Shown piece by piece: positions 10,515 through 22,813 of a DNA stretch of 64,000 nt; within the stretch, counting starts at the first letter, position 1, and each line of letters opens with the position of its first letter. The notes under the pieces were generated by a model. That model did not search any database, was not told the origin of the DNA, and saw only the letters and a list, made by a program, of their open reading frames with translations. The stretch is taken from assembly GCA_024741835.1 (NCBI GenBank), contig JAENRP010000060.1:35707-99706 (forward strand), written 5' to 3'. Position numbers and translations under genes: made by a program. Source of the DNA: Diplocarpon mali. Taxonomy: Eukaryota > Ascomycota > Leotiomycetes > Helotiales > Drepanopezizaceae.

Positions 10515-13500
10515 ATGGACACTCCAAGCTCTAATCAGGGCGAGCAAGTGGCCGACAGGGAAGCTGGAGCTCCTTCTGCTGGCGAGGGCTCCAGCACGCA
10601 GCTCGAGAGCAAAACACCCAAGTCTCCGGAGAAGTTGAAGAAGTCAAAGCCAAAGCCCAAGAAAAAGGCCAAGGCTGGCGAGTCAAAGTCCAAAAAGGCC
10701 AAGGAGAAGGCGATTATCAAGAGCGAGAGCAGTGGATCGGACAGCTCGAGTTCGTCAGACTCCGACGACAGTGAGTCGGAGAGTGAGTCGGAGGAGGACT
10801 CCCAGACCGAGACTGAAAAGGAGAAGAGGAAGCGTAAAGCAAGGAAGAAGGCCAAGCAAAAGGCCAAGGATAAACGCAAGGCCAAATCGAAGAAGTCACG
10901 TAATGAGGTATGTTGACTTGAGGCTCTCGATTGCGTAAAGCGCTAATGGGACTTAGCTCTCCGATTCAGATGATGACTCGGATTCGTCAGAGTCTGATGA
11001 AGACGTCGCTGAAGAGCTCGAAGACGACGAGGATGTGAACGCAAATGCCGATCTCCAACAGCAGCTCCTCCAGATGCAGCAACTGCAACAACTACAGGGA
11101 CTCGGTGCACGTCTGGGTGGTTTGGGAATTGGACGTGCTCGTCGAGGCTTGAGTGGAGGTGCTGCTGCTCGATTGCAAGCTGCTCGAACGGCCGTAAGTC
11201 TCGGGAAACTCAAGTGTACATCCTTACACATTCCATGCTCGGGAGTTCCCCATGTACATACTTACGCTCACCTCATGCAGAAACAGTTGGCTGCTCTCAG
11301 CCTTGAGGCCAAGAAATCGAAAAAGGGCACCAAGGCCAAGGGTAAGCGTGGCAGCAAACTCGAATACAAGAGAGTCGATCAGTTGTGGGATAGCACCATT
11401 CACAACTACAAGCTCACTGATACGGCCGAAGATGAGGAGAGTTCTGAGTATGATCAGTATCTATTCAATGTTCGGAGAACGTTCGATTGGGAGGGACAGT
11501 ACAAGGTACGTCAGTTTGGCCAAACTCGGCATGGCCTGATTCCTCTCGCGTGCCGCTGGGTCACTCCGAAGCTCTTGTAGCGAAGTCTGGGGTCTTGTTC
11601 GGCCATCGGATCAGCCTGCTAATTGCTCTGTGGCCCCTTCATCTTCCGCCACCCTGGTTGTCACCCTGTGCCATGAGTTCACTGGCTGACTCGTTCTAGA
11701 AAACAGTCATTGACATCAAGAGCAAGCTCCTAAAAGAAGCTTTGAATGAAGTCATGGACGGTGTCAAGGGTGTTAGTCTAGTCGAAGAAACCCCTATCAT
11801 CGACCCAAACCTTCTATTTCTCTACCTCGAAGACCTTCGCATCCTATTCAAGGGACTCAAAAACAAGAAAATCACAGTAAAGAAGGGCAAGAAAAAGGCC
11901 ATCAAACGCAACGAGACGAAGCGGAAACATCTCAAAGTACTTCTGAAGTACGTTGACAAGGATTACGCTTCCACCAAGAAGACGTTGTATCCCATGCTGG
12001 AGTCTGGTCTGATCTCCTTCGAGTATCTTTGGGCCTTGTACAAGCCCAACACTCTGGCATACACCACCACGTATGGCTCCGTGGACGAGCCCCGTGCCTT
12101 CAAGATCGAGCTCGCGGAGAAGGAGGCCAGCTTTCTCAAGGGAGAGTGGTACAGCATTGAGGGCAAATATTTGGAATATGATGGCAAAACCTGGGGAATG
12201 GGTAGGCAAAATTTTCCTGCGTATCTAATCTGTACTGACGCCTGCAGGAACGATGGATTGTGACGTTGCTGCCTTCAAAGGAGCCCGAAAGATCACAAGT
12301 CTCAATTGCTACCCTCTGAAGTACCACAAGAATGAGGCAAAGCTGCGCTCCGAACTCATCGAGCGTGGCAAGAAGTTTGTGTCCCTGCAAGGTGTCAACT
12401 ACAAGTCCCACGAAGGTATGGCATATTACAAGAAGAAGAAACAAGTTGTCAAGGTCAACATCAGCGGACGTATCATGATCGACCCTGCTATCCACCGCCG
12501 CATTTTGCCCAATTATAATGTAAGTACAGTCAAGCCACAGGATCCAGATATTCTGGATTCCGATTCGGACGATTCGGATGACGAGAGCGGCTGCGGCTGC
12601 GGCGATGAGTATGTCTTCGAGCCTGAGCAACCTCCATGCATGGGCTGATGTTGTTTGCAGCAGTTCCGATGATGGGCAAGAACGTTTCGAACCTCGTCAC
12701 AAGCAAATCAAGGAGGACGAGGACGAGCCTCGGATGAAGATGAAGGTCGTTCTCGATGACAAGAACAAGCCTCGTATGGTCCAAGTCCCGGTAGATGCTG
12801 ACGGCCAAGAGATCTCGGTGGAGAAACTTGAAGAGGTCCCCAGCAAGATGCTCACCAAGGAAGAAAATGCCTCAAGACCAGGAGAGGTCAAGAAGGAACT
12901 TCCCCTCTTCACTGACGAGGAGTACCTGATCGCATCGCCCGTGGTACTAGGCTTCGCATTTGCCGAGAAGATGTGGCTTGAGTTCACGGTTTCAGGTGTC
13001 AAGGAGATCACATGGAACGAGGGTGCCTATGACTCTTTGGTTCTGGAAGACAACACCAAGGAAATTGTGAAGGCGCTCGTCGAGTCTCACAAGTACCATC
13101 CAGCTGAGAGTATTGACGATGTTATTCAAGGAAAGGGGAAGGGACTTGTCGCTGTGCTGCATGGACCCCCGGGAACCGGAAAGACTCTCACTGCAGAGGG
13201 AATTTCTGAACTTTTGAAATGCCCCTTGTACATGGTCTCAGCTGGCGAACTTGGTACCGATCCACGAACCCTCGAGGGCGAGCTCCAGAAGATTCTCGAT
13301 ATTGCGCACGCCTGGGGCGCAGTCTTACTGTTGGACGAAGCCGACGTCTTCCTGGAGAAGCGTACGATTCAAGACATTCACCGTAACGCCCTTGTCTCCA
13401 TCTTCCTCCGTCTACTGGAGTACTTTCAAGGCATTCTGTTCCTCACCACCAATCGTGTCGAGACTTTCGATGATGCCTTTCAGTCAAGAATCCACATTGC

Positions 13501-13864
13501 TCTCAGATACGGCGAGTTGAGCGTCAAAGCGAAGAAATCTGTGTTCAAGGCGTTCGTGGAGCGTGTGAGACTTCTTGAGGGTACTGAGACTATGCCGTTT
13601 ACCGAGGAGGACTACAACAGCCTTGCTCGTCACAGCCTTAATGGCCGCCAGGTACGTTCCTGTCTCTCCCCTTTCCCAACTTTCTCAATGCTAAAAAAAA
13701 CACAGATCAAGAACACAATCCGCACAGCTCAAGCCCTGGCCGTCAACAACAAGGAGCCTCTCAGCATGGAACACATCAAGCGCGTCCTCGACGTCTCCAA
13801 TGCCTTTGATCGCGATCTGAAGGGCGGTCCGGGCTTCGAGGACGCTATGCGCGGATACTTCTAA
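10515..13864 (+). CDS. AAA+ ATPase with long charged N-terminus, seven exons
   Basis: Exons 10515-10907, 10957-11193, 11281-11505, 11700-12201, 12248-12608, 12661-13651 and 13706-13864 give about 955 residues. The first 170 residues are low complexity: lysine-rich runs, then Ser/Asp/Glu tracts, then a Gln/Leu-rich stretch. A middle region of about 250 residues precedes the ATPase and matches the arrangement of fungal AAA proteins with an upstream DUF7025-type domain (from memory). The AAA core has Walker A GPPGTGKT, Walker B LLLDEADVF and a sensor-1 TTNR, followed by a helical lid. Such proteins are ATP-driven remodellers of unknown substrate. The charged tail suggests a nuclear or nucleolar location, which is inference. 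The 52-bp intron at 12609-12660 is required to keep frame. The last intron (54 bp) is phase-neutral. Confidence 0.85.
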
Positions 13865-14566
13865 ATGGCCAATCTGGACCCATCACATCCCTTCTCCATG
13901 CAGTCTGCCACACATATCTCCTCTGCACTACTCTTCTAATCTTATCTTCACATCTGGGCAGTTGGACGTGATTTGTGGCGCAAGATTGGACGGCTGCCGG
14001 GTTGATGGCATCTAGCCAACCGAACTAGCGAGCGAGCACTGTGGTATCAAATGCGTCGCGTTTTAGTTGCTTATCTTCTGCTAGATTTGCTTTTGGGCGC
14101 TAATAATTGTCGAGGCTACGGCAGGGCCATGCGTCAACTTGGCATGTCATTCCTTGACCACGTTTATTTTCTTTCTTTTCATTTCCTTTCCATCGTGGAT
14201 CAGAGACTTTCCGCTTGCATGGGATCTCACCCGGCTCACATACATATCACTCCTCGTTTACTTGCACTTGGTGAGTCTAACAGGGTAGTCATCTCGACGA
14301 GTGACAGACCGAATTGTGCAGGGCTTAGGCCAATGTCCGCAGACGAACTCGTTGCTAACCAGAGGACGTGGAAACAGGAAAGAGTAGAGAAAACCAGTCA
14401 TAAAGAAGCGTTCGGGTTGATAGTACAAAAGGTTTCAAAATCTACACGCTTCAAATGCACGTCCCGAATATGTCACGTGGTGTTTTGTCGGGTATTTAGG
14501 CAAAACATCCATTCCTTCTAGACGCCACCCCAGGTCCCATTCCGTGCCCGAGCGTAGTGTCGAGGT
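13865..14566. other. convergent intergenic region
   Basis: Lies between the 3' ends of the AAA ATPase and malate dehydrogenase genes and probably holds both 3' untranslated regions. A 156-codon ORF on the plus strand has no motif and is not supported. Confidence 0.5.
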
Positions 14567-16001
14567 TTATTTCCCTGGGTTGGAGGCTACAAATGCGACG
14601 CCCTTGTTGATATTCTAGTAGACAGCATTAGTAGTTGTCTCAAGGTGACGGGAATGTAGTCACGCATACCTTCTTCAAGTCAGCCAATGCAGCATCCAAG
14701 AGAGTCTGCTCCTCGCTGGTGAGCTTTCCAACCCCCTGGATCTCCTCAACCCCCTTGGGGCCCAAAAGGACTTTGCTGGCGAAGAACTCAACGCCTTGGT
14801 CCTTGTACAGTGGGCTATCGACGAATGTTGGCTCCACAACACCCTTCTCGCCCTGTCCAGCCTTTAACAAGCTCTCGGCGAACCGGGCCCCAGCCATGGC
14901 CATAGAGAGAGTGGCAGATCCAGCGCCATCCTTGGCCTGGACGACCTCATCACCTCCGAACTGGACACGCTTCAGGAGCTCAGCGTTACCGACGAGATCC
15001 GGGTGCTTGGACTGGGAGAAGAGGGGAACGATGGTGACACCGGAGTGGCCACCGACAACGGTGATAGCCTCGTCGGCAGGGTCGGTGTTCTTGATCTCGG
15101 AAACGAATCGGGAAGCACGGACGACGTCCAGGGTGGTGACACCGAAAAGACGCTTGGGGTTGTATACTCCCTTGGCCTTGAAGACCTCGGCGACGATTGG
15201 GACGGTGCTGTTGACTGGGTTGGAGATGACGAGGATGTTGGCGTCTGGGGAGGACTCGGCAGCGGCCTTTGCCAGGTCACGGACAATCGAGGCGTTGGTG
15301 TTGAACAGATCGTCACGGGTCATTCCGGGCTTGCGGGGGACACCAGCAGGGATAAGAACGATCTCAGCACCCTTGAGGGCGGCTGCGAGACCGGAAGGCG
15401 TGGCATCATATCCAGTAACCTTGCTTTTGGTGTTGATGTGGCTGATGTCAGCGGCAACACCTGAGGCAGTTAGCTATGGATTCATGGAACGTGTATCCTT
15501 CTGCCAGTCAGGCAGGCTTCTTTTTTCCTCGTTTCCCGACCGAAAACGTCATCGAGTGTATGTCTAGGCGTACCTGGGGCGAGGCGGATATCGTAAAGGG
15601 CGAGGTCGGTAACGCGGGGGTTGAGCTTCAACAGAAGAGACAGAGGCTGTCCAATTCCACCAGCAGCTCCCAGGACTGTAACTTTTGACAACTAGAAGAC
15701 ATATCAGCAATTGCTCTGCCCTAAGAACAGTGTTCACGTCTTCTCAGCCGAAGCCGATACAATGTAAGAGCGATCCTTCTCCCTGCCAGCATTTCAACAA
15801 TTGAAATCTCCCCTCGGGATCCGGCAACGGCTACAATCGCTCCGACCATCCCCTACTCTGCCCCCAACAATTGGCTCTTCCCTCAGTCCGCAAGTCGCAG
15901 ATAGCTCGGGGTATATCGAAAATGCAACTCACATCTCTGGCAGTTGCAGAAAAGGCTCTGCGTTGGGCAGCGCCCGAGAATGCTCTGCGCGCAGCAAACA
16001 T
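14567..16001 (-). CDS. MDH1: malate dehydrogenase, mitochondrial
   Basis: Four exons on the minus strand (16001-15933, 15691-15574, 15460-14670, 14614-14567) give 341 residues, the usual length for this enzyme. It interconverts malate and oxaloacetate with NAD in the citric acid cycle. The first exon encodes an Arg/Ala/Ser-rich presequence without acidic residues until its last codon ([17 protein letters not shown]), typical of mitochondrial import. The NAD-binding loop [10 protein letters not shown] follows, then [14 protein letters not shown] with the substrate-binding arginine, and GGHSG with the catalytic histidine. The ending is SNPGK. The 241-bp first intron separates presequence from catalytic domain. 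A long plus-strand ORF over the same region is an antisense shadow. Confidence 0.95.
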
Positions 16002-18198
16002 GATGTGGAGATTATGGGAGAGGGGGGATGTAGGATGGGTAACAATGGTTGAGGACGGAGAGTGCGGGCGGTTGAGAAGATTTTGAAGGAGGCGTGACGA
16101 GCTTCGGATGGCCGAAGGCTAATCCCAGAATGGAACAGCCGCCGGGATATCACGTGGCGCTTGAGGACCGCCAGCTACTCTCCAGGATCGAGGGATTCCT
16201 CAAGTGCGTTGAACTGCTGCGCACCAGCATGAACCGGCATCGGTCGCGGGAAGCAGATCAGCTGGATTATCTTGCTCTCTTCGCCAGCGTTGCAGAGCGT
16301 CCTTCGCGGTTGGTTGTCAGCCGTACCTCGACTTGGCTAAACTACTATTTCCCACGAGGTCTTTGCCCCGGCGGCCCTACGCACGCTCCGGGGAGGGGAT
16401 CTCTTCGGCACGGGCAAATTAGTAGCACGAGGGTAGTGTATTCGACATGTTTGAACCTTTGCTTGGGTAATGGAAAATGGCCTATTATATAATTCGATTT
16501 AATTTACGACCCGCTAGCACTCAAGAGTAGAGCCCTTCGCAAGCTAGGGATAGATGTTCCAGACCTCTGATTTTACTTTAATGAAGAGTCAGCGTTGTAT
16601 ATGATCGATGTGTTTGAGGGTATACCTAAGTGACGCAGTAAAACTATTCATCAGGCTTTTCCTAGGGTTGTTTACTCAAGTTGATGTACGGTAGAATCTA
16701 CCTTTTGCAAGCTACGGATAGATTTTCCGAACCTCTATTGCAAAGGTCTGCTTCTCTTAAGAACAACAAGGGCATGTTAAACATGGAATTCACATTCAAC
16801 TCAAGTAGGTCACGACAAGGGCCGTTCTCCAGGTCTCTCTCGAGGTCTACTTGACGAAGCCGTACGAAGAGTTCCGAGCCGCCGGGCCATTTCAAGACTC
16901 ATTCCAAGGTCAGCTGACTGGCGTTTTCCGCATCCGCTGGCTCGCGCTAGTCATGCCGGGGTGCGGAGCTCTCGGAAAGGGTCAGGTGATGTAGATGCCT
17001 CACCCACTCGAACCTGCCGGCCGAGGCCGCGTAGTGCGGTACTGTGATTCGCATGTACAAATCCACGTGCAGGGGACGCGACAGGAAGCCAAACGCGATC
17101 GTGAGGAAGAACCCGCCGCGTGACCAGAGTCTCGCTGCGTCTAACCAAACGGGGAGCTGTTGAAATGCCACGGACGGCCTCGTATGCCAGCCCTACCGAT
17201 CTCTGACATGCAACGAGCGCGCATGGTATTCTCCCCCGTCAGACCAACGATACAGATCCCGCGCCTGAGTGCACAGCAAATCGAGCCACGCATGACAAAG
17301 ACGAAGATAGACGTTCCCCCGCAACCCAGCCGCTCGCACCGGCTATCATCCTCACGAAAGCAACCCTGCAACTCGACGCTGTACATCTCCCTCCCAAACA
17401 GGCACAGCACATCCGTCCCTATCGGCATCCCCTCCCAAACTCAAGATACTCGGCGCCGCGACGCATGTAGCAGAAGGGGGCCCTGCTCAGCCCAAGACGC
17501 CAGGCAGACGAGATGGCCGAGACGTGGGAGTCGGTGGTGGAGGGTTCCAAGCCACCGTGGATTTCCTCTTGAGACAGCAAGGACGGACTAGCCAATGCAC
17601 GCGTATCGTCGGCCCCTGAGATCCTCCAAGGCGAAACATCCGAGAGAGACGTCGTTCCCCCCCCTCCCTGCTCTTCCACCCTGCTCTTCCACCCCGCTCG
17701 AGAGGATTGTGGCCGGAGTGCCGGGGGTGGCGGAGACCTTGGAAACATCCTGCTTCCTCTGCAGTTGGGTCTTGAGATGGTTCGGGGGTTTGTCTCCTGG
17801 AGAGGGAGGGAGGACGCTTCAACATTGAGGCAAGGGGAGCCAGGGATACCGCCATCCGATACATCAAAGAGTGACGTGCAAGCCTATCGCTTGGCGCGCC
17901 GCGTTCTGTTGAGCCGCGACCCAGACGTCCTTTGTCGGGGTAAGAAGCAAGCATTTCTCGAGTTGAACTTTCGCCAGAGTAGCAAGGAGTTGATTCGCCA
18001 CAGGCACTTTGGCTAAGCCCAAACACACTCCGTTCGCGTGATGCAAGTCTATTCGTGCCATCTAACCGTACAAAACAAAGATCCTTTACAAATTACAGGT
18101 CTGCCTGGCTGACGTCCTCGTTCCAACTTGACTCTGATCGTGATCCTTGCCCCATCTCTCTCCCAGACTCCGATCTCTTGATTCCCACAGCAAACCAT
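16002..18198. other. intergenic, with a diverged direct repeat
   Basis: No convincing gene. A 35-base motif at 16534-16568 recurs at 16702-16736 in the same orientation (29 of 35 positions match; core GCAAGCTA.GGATAGAT). The rest is GC-rich with overlapping short ORFs. Confidence 0.5.
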
Positions 18199-19054
18199 CT
18201 ACCACCTGATCTTGGCCTGGGTCCCTTCCCAGAAGGCATCTGCGAGAAACATGTTTGCCTTGCCCCAGTCTGCTTTGCTCACAGCGTCTCTAGAAATATC
18301 GGGCAAGCACTCCCACGAGATCAGCGGCTGCCTGCCTCCCTTCTGCTTTGTGAAGAACATTTGATGGTTCCTGAAATAGTACCTATCGTACTTGATGAGC
18401 GGCCCCGCAACAGAGAGCCTGAACTTCTTTCTTGAGCAGGTCCAGTCACCATGGCCTGACACGCACACAGCGACGACGTTGCTGGGTTCAGTGGACGATG
18501 GGTCTGTGAGGACGACCGCTGCGCCTTCCCAGTCGTGGCGGTGGCCTAAGCGTTGAAGTGGGGAGTCTTTGGGGAAGTACCTGTTGTCTTCATCAGTTTT
18601 GCCTCCTTGGAATGGAACATTGAGGGGTCAACGTACCAGGCGTACACCAGTATGAGGTGGTTTTCTTTCATAAAAGACCGGACATAGATTTGCCCCATAC
18701 TTTTGTCGCACTTCCCGTTAGTTCGGCCGGTTTTTTTGAGACCACCGCTAATTTTTCATCAGCCTTTATTCTCCATGAGAATTTTCAGATGAACCCAAGG
18801 AGAGCCTACCCAACCTTCCCATATTTGTCCACTGCTGGGAATGGTACGCAGCCATGTTCAACTTTCAAGTATGGCTGGAAGGCCAGGTAAACTTGGCCAG
18901 TTCTGTCTTCCGGCACGGTCTGCGGGAAGGGTTTAACGTCATCGTGTTTGATTTGATTTTCTGCCGCCGGCGCACGGACGTCAAGCGACACAGCTGTTGA
19001 AGTGACCAGGGATGAGGCGAGGCTTGTAAGGAGGAGCGCAGACAAGAGCCCCAT
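18199..19054 (-). CDS. NPP1/NLP family secreted protein (necrosis- and ethylene-inducing-like)
   Basis: Three exons on the minus strand (19054-18810, 18747-18637, 18580-18199) give 245 residues, normal for the family, with no frame break. A hydrophobic signal peptide of about 20 residues begins MGLLSALLLTSLASSL. Family signatures are a cysteine in HGCVPFPAVD near residue 75, a second cysteine shortly after the first intron (the type-1 NLP pair), and the conserved heptapeptide GHRHDWE in exon 3. Characterised cytotoxic family members bind plant membrane sphingolipids and cause leaf-cell lysis. Many fungal members are not toxic, so activity cannot be claimed here. It sits alone in a gene-poor, repeat-bearing block, as fungal effector genes often do. 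A minisatellite lies 69 bp upstream of the start. Confidence 0.93.
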
Positions 19055-19122
19055 CGTGGGTGTGGAGGAACTGGCACTCGCCGTCGTAAGAGACGAGGAT
19101 TAGATTAGGGGTGTACCGAGAA

Positions 19123-19262
19123 AAGCGAGCGTGATGTAACGAGCGTGGTGTAACGAGCGTGGTGCAAAGCAAGCGTGGAGTAAACAGTGAAGCGAGTGTG
19201 GTGATTAGCGAGCGTGGTGTATAAAGCGAGTGTGGTGTCGACGGTCGAGCGAGGGTGGTGAT
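19123..19262. repeat. degenerate minisatellite upstream of the NLP gene
   Basis: About eight imperfect units of 14-25 bases share the core GCGAG(C/T)GTGGTG. Adjacent copies around 19139-19167 are nearly exact, and later ones are spaced by AT-rich bases. The array lies in the promoter region of the NLP gene, whose ATG is at 19054. Confidence 0.75.
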
Positions 19263-19595
19263 TAGAGAGGAGCTGTTATGATTAGAGATGCTATGATGAT
19301 GAGAGAAGCTGTGATGCGGAGGAGGAGGAGGCCTTTAGTAGTAGAATCGCGGCACCAGGATCTCGCGTCTGACAACCTTATTCACCTAGGGCTGGTTTCT
19401 CCCTCGTGGGCTCGTGGTGGATGAGCACAGATAGTGCTGCTGCTATAATTAGCATGTTCGCGGTCGAGTTCCTGAGCAAGGTGCCTGGCGGATCAACGTT
19501 CTCCTTGGGGGGAGAGGTAGCTCCCATTGCTTGGTAGCTAGAGGTGATTAATCTCCACCGATCCATGGGGCTCAGGATTATGTCATTACGTTGTG

Positions 19596-19649
19596 CTTCC
19601 GTCTTCCGTCTTCCGTCTTCCGTCTTCCGTCTTCCGTCTTCCGTCTTCC
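19596..19649. repeat. CTTCCGT heptamer microsatellite
   Basis: The heptamer CTTCCGT is repeated in tandem about seven and a half times without interruption. Seven is not a multiple of three, so the run would disturb any reading frame. It lies outside recognised genes. Confidence 0.9.
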
Positions 19650-22600
19650 TCGACGCACATCGTGCGCATAGGCCAGGGATTCCAGATCTGTGCGTGGTAT
19701 TTTAAGGCACAAGTCCCTCGTCCCGCCAGTGGATCATGGGATTCTGCCAAGGAATCCCTGTTGTGGGCACGACCACGACGGTATTCCGGAGCGCGGGGCG
19801 TGAGCGGCGGGGTCGAGAGACCGAGCCAAGCAAGTCCTCCCTTGTCCTCACGCGATACGCGCAGATGCCACGTGACAGCGGGCCAGCATGTTCAGAAATG
19901 CCATCGGACTCTTGCCCCATCGGCGCACAGTGTGCGCTGCTCACAAGAAGCAAGGTGCCGGAAGAAGAATGGGACAAGCACCGACCTCCCTTCCATCCGG
20001 CTGTAGCTCCAGAACCGAAGCCGATTGTTGGATGTTGGTCCGGTCGCCGAGCGTGGCATTACGAGCGGTTCCTCGCATGGATTCAGACAATACCGTAGTC
20101 CTCTCGTGGGCGCTTGAGGTCCACCTTCGCCAGGAATCCGGCACTGGGGTACGAAGAGAGATCCCTCAGTCGTATCTTCGTACCAAGATTGGCCCGCGGC
20201 TGCAGTGCATGTGCATTCTTCCGGGTGGTGGACACCTTTGGCTACTGCACCGTGGGTCCTGTAGAAGAGAACCCTGGCCGGGCCTCGAGACACGGGCCAG
20301 ATTCCGGTCTGTATCCGAGCCAGGATGGCCATCGAGAGTCCTGGGGCAATAGCCCGGGCTTCATCTCATCTGCCTTGTTGGCTCCTCCGTTCGGTATTCC
20401 CTCAGTCCCTACCGATCGTCCGCGACTCCAGCGCCAGTCTCCGTGCGATGGCGTTATCTACCCATGGCGTAGCCGGGGCGGAGGACGTCTCGGATAGATG
20501 GCTCCAGCACTGTAGTTGACGAAGCGGATTCGACGCTGATCTCGCACTGCCAACACCATGGGGGGCCGCGAGCCTGAGCGGGTTTCCCACCGGGCGGGAG
20601 CCGTGGCCCGCCGCAGCGACGCAGCGAAGGCGACCGAGAGAGGGAGACAAGCCGCGTCTCGTACACCATGGGCGTGGCAACGTGTCGAGCTGCCAAAGAG
20701 GGAGACCTCCAAGCGGTGGGCAGAAGCTGGTTGAAATGGTATCGGAGTGTGTGCCGAGCTCCCTTCAGTCGAGAGGCTCCGTGGGGTCACTTCAGGAGCT
20801 AGTTACATAAGCAGGCTCCTCGAGCCTGAGGCTCCTTCACTGCGCAACATGAAGCCGTGAGGAATTTACCGAGTTGAAGATACTGTATTTTCCCCGCCTC
20901 TTCCCCCCTTCTCCCGATTCCGCAGGTCATGTGGTGAGGGAAGCTCTCTCGTCCCATCAATCTTGCGACTTGAGCTTCCAACTGCTGTCTCAGAGCGTAC
21001 GTACTGTGTAGAGCACCATACTCCCCCCCCCACTCTGCTTTGGTTAGACTCGGAGACAACATAGGTGAGACGCGGCTGATCTACACCCTGCCTACCACAG
21101 GGCGGGCTCCCCGGAAACAATGGTGATTCGTCGTAGTTGGAAGTCTCACCTATAAGGGGAGGATTTAATTAGTGTAGCTAATATCTGCTTTGGAGAATTT
21201 TAAGAGATCATATAGAGCCAAGAGTCAGTTAATAGTCGCTTAGCCCTTCACATCAGCCCGTCCGCGGTTGGGATGCCAGGCTCCAGATGATGTTTCAAAG
21301 CCGGGCTGTCGGACCCCGGTGGAGCAGCGCGGTCTGTCAACGGGGGTGGAAGGCCTAGCTTGGTCAGGTAATATATCGTAGAACTCCGATAGAGCGGACT
21401 GGTTTCCGGGCCTAACATATGGAATACCTGTCGTTGAAAACTTGCGATGGCTGTGGGGCGGAAGCTCTTCATCCTGCTTTGCGATTCCCAAGCGAGCGCG
21501 GCCACGCTTGCATGGCGAGTCACGGGTGCGAAGTCGTCCCCGGCAAATCTTGAGCGCATACTCCCCTCTGGAGATCTCCCAGGCCCTGCCCGTGACTGAC
21601 CGGCCCCAACACCTCCTCGCCGTACCACCGCAACCACATGCTCGTGCTCGGAGTGCTGACTGCACGGCCCTGGGTCGCGGAGATTCAGGAGTCGGCGGCA
21701 GCCCTTCGCGTGTTGGAGAAGCGAAAAAAGAAAAAAGGGGGGCCGTCTCCTCTTCCCGACGAGCCTTTGATGTAGAGTACCCCGAGACCATCTCCCTCCA
21801 CCGCCTTCCTCCCCGCTCGGATTCTGCCGACGCGGCGAGGCACTCTACCTAGCGCGGGCAGAGAACAGCGAAAGGCGGGGACGGGAGGTCATCTCTTGCT
21901 ACTCCACCAGATCGAGCCTTCTGCGTGTTGGATCGAAGCGAAATGACAGCCCCAAGTTTAGAACGATCTACGGGTGGGGATAGACAGACTTCCTGGCGGC
22001 ACGAGCAAGCGCGGCCCCCCGAGAGGGCCGTGCACGAGACCTAAAATTGGCACCTTGGCGCGCGTGCCGCCCCACCAAGCGACTTACACGCGCGCGCCAC
22101 CGGTGTCCCAAAATAAGCGCTGGAGGGGGCATCGGGCCCCGCGCTCGAAAGAAGGCCTTGCGGGCTCGCACGTGGAGCGGGTGCCGCCATCACGTGTATA
22201 CCATCTCTGGTCGCAGACGGAGCCGGCCCTCTCTGCACCGCGGTGGCAGGTCTGCCATCGGAGGGATTCGGCAAGCAAACCTCAAGAATCCTGGGCAGAG
22301 AATAAGAGGTAGCTACCTGCCCCTCGTCGCAGGCCGGAGAAACACCACGCCACACCCCAGCGCCGCCAGCCGGGTTCCTGCTGGGGCTCGCAAGTGGTTG
22401 GAATCTCTGGCCTTCGAATGTGGGGGGGGCTGGTTTTGGCCTGCGACGAAGTAATTGACCCGCAAGGACGCCCCTGGCCGCGGCCCGCGGAGGAAGCACT
22501 CCAAGCGCAGATCCCCGGCTGCCCGAGGCCACCACGGAAGATTACCCGGGCCGGTGTGTCCTCCGACTCCTCGATCCCGCATCCGCCCGAACCTCGCGGG

Positions 22601-22711
22601 ATTCGGGCGGGGATTCTCTACGTCCGCCCGTCTAAAATTACGAACCCGCACCGCAGCTTCTCGGCCCGTGCGTCCCGGATCCCGCATCTCGTGGAGTCGG
22701 CCATGTCTGCT
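19650..22711. other. GC-rich gene-free block
   Basis: Three kilobases of high-GC sequence with long overlapping ORFs on both strands in several frames. This is expected when stop codons are rare. None shows a family motif, consistent codon use or a plausible splice chain, so I annotate nothing coding. Confidence 0.5.
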
Positions 22712-22716
22712 CTCTT

Positions 22717-22813
22717 GGACAAAATCTCAAGGTCTAGATTCGGAGTTCTATGGAGGTGCAGGAGTAATATACAAGGTACGATTACATAAGCCCAATCCTT
22801 GTATATTCCAACA
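22717..22813 (-). mobile_element. 97-bp LTR-like element, copy 3
   Basis: On the minus strand it starts TGTTGGAATATACAAGG and ends TTTTGTCC, where the other copies end in TGTCA, so one terminal base has changed. The 5-bp direct repeat CTCTT flanks it at 22712-22716 and 22814-22818. It aligns over its full length with copies 1 and 2 and keeps the internal inverted repeat AATATACAAGG / CCTTGTATATT. The TGTTGGAATAT start resembles Ty1/copia LTR ends. Confidence 0.8.

Noticed and set aside
14635..15567. 310-codon plus-strand ORF opposite malate dehydrogenase
   Set aside because: Antisense shadow. The minus strand carries the full enzyme with all motifs.
20114..20497. A 2A-like string (VEENPG) in a plus-strand ORF
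   Set aside because: It lacks the leading Asp and final Pro of 2A motifs, and the ORF shows no other coding evidence in a GC-rich block.
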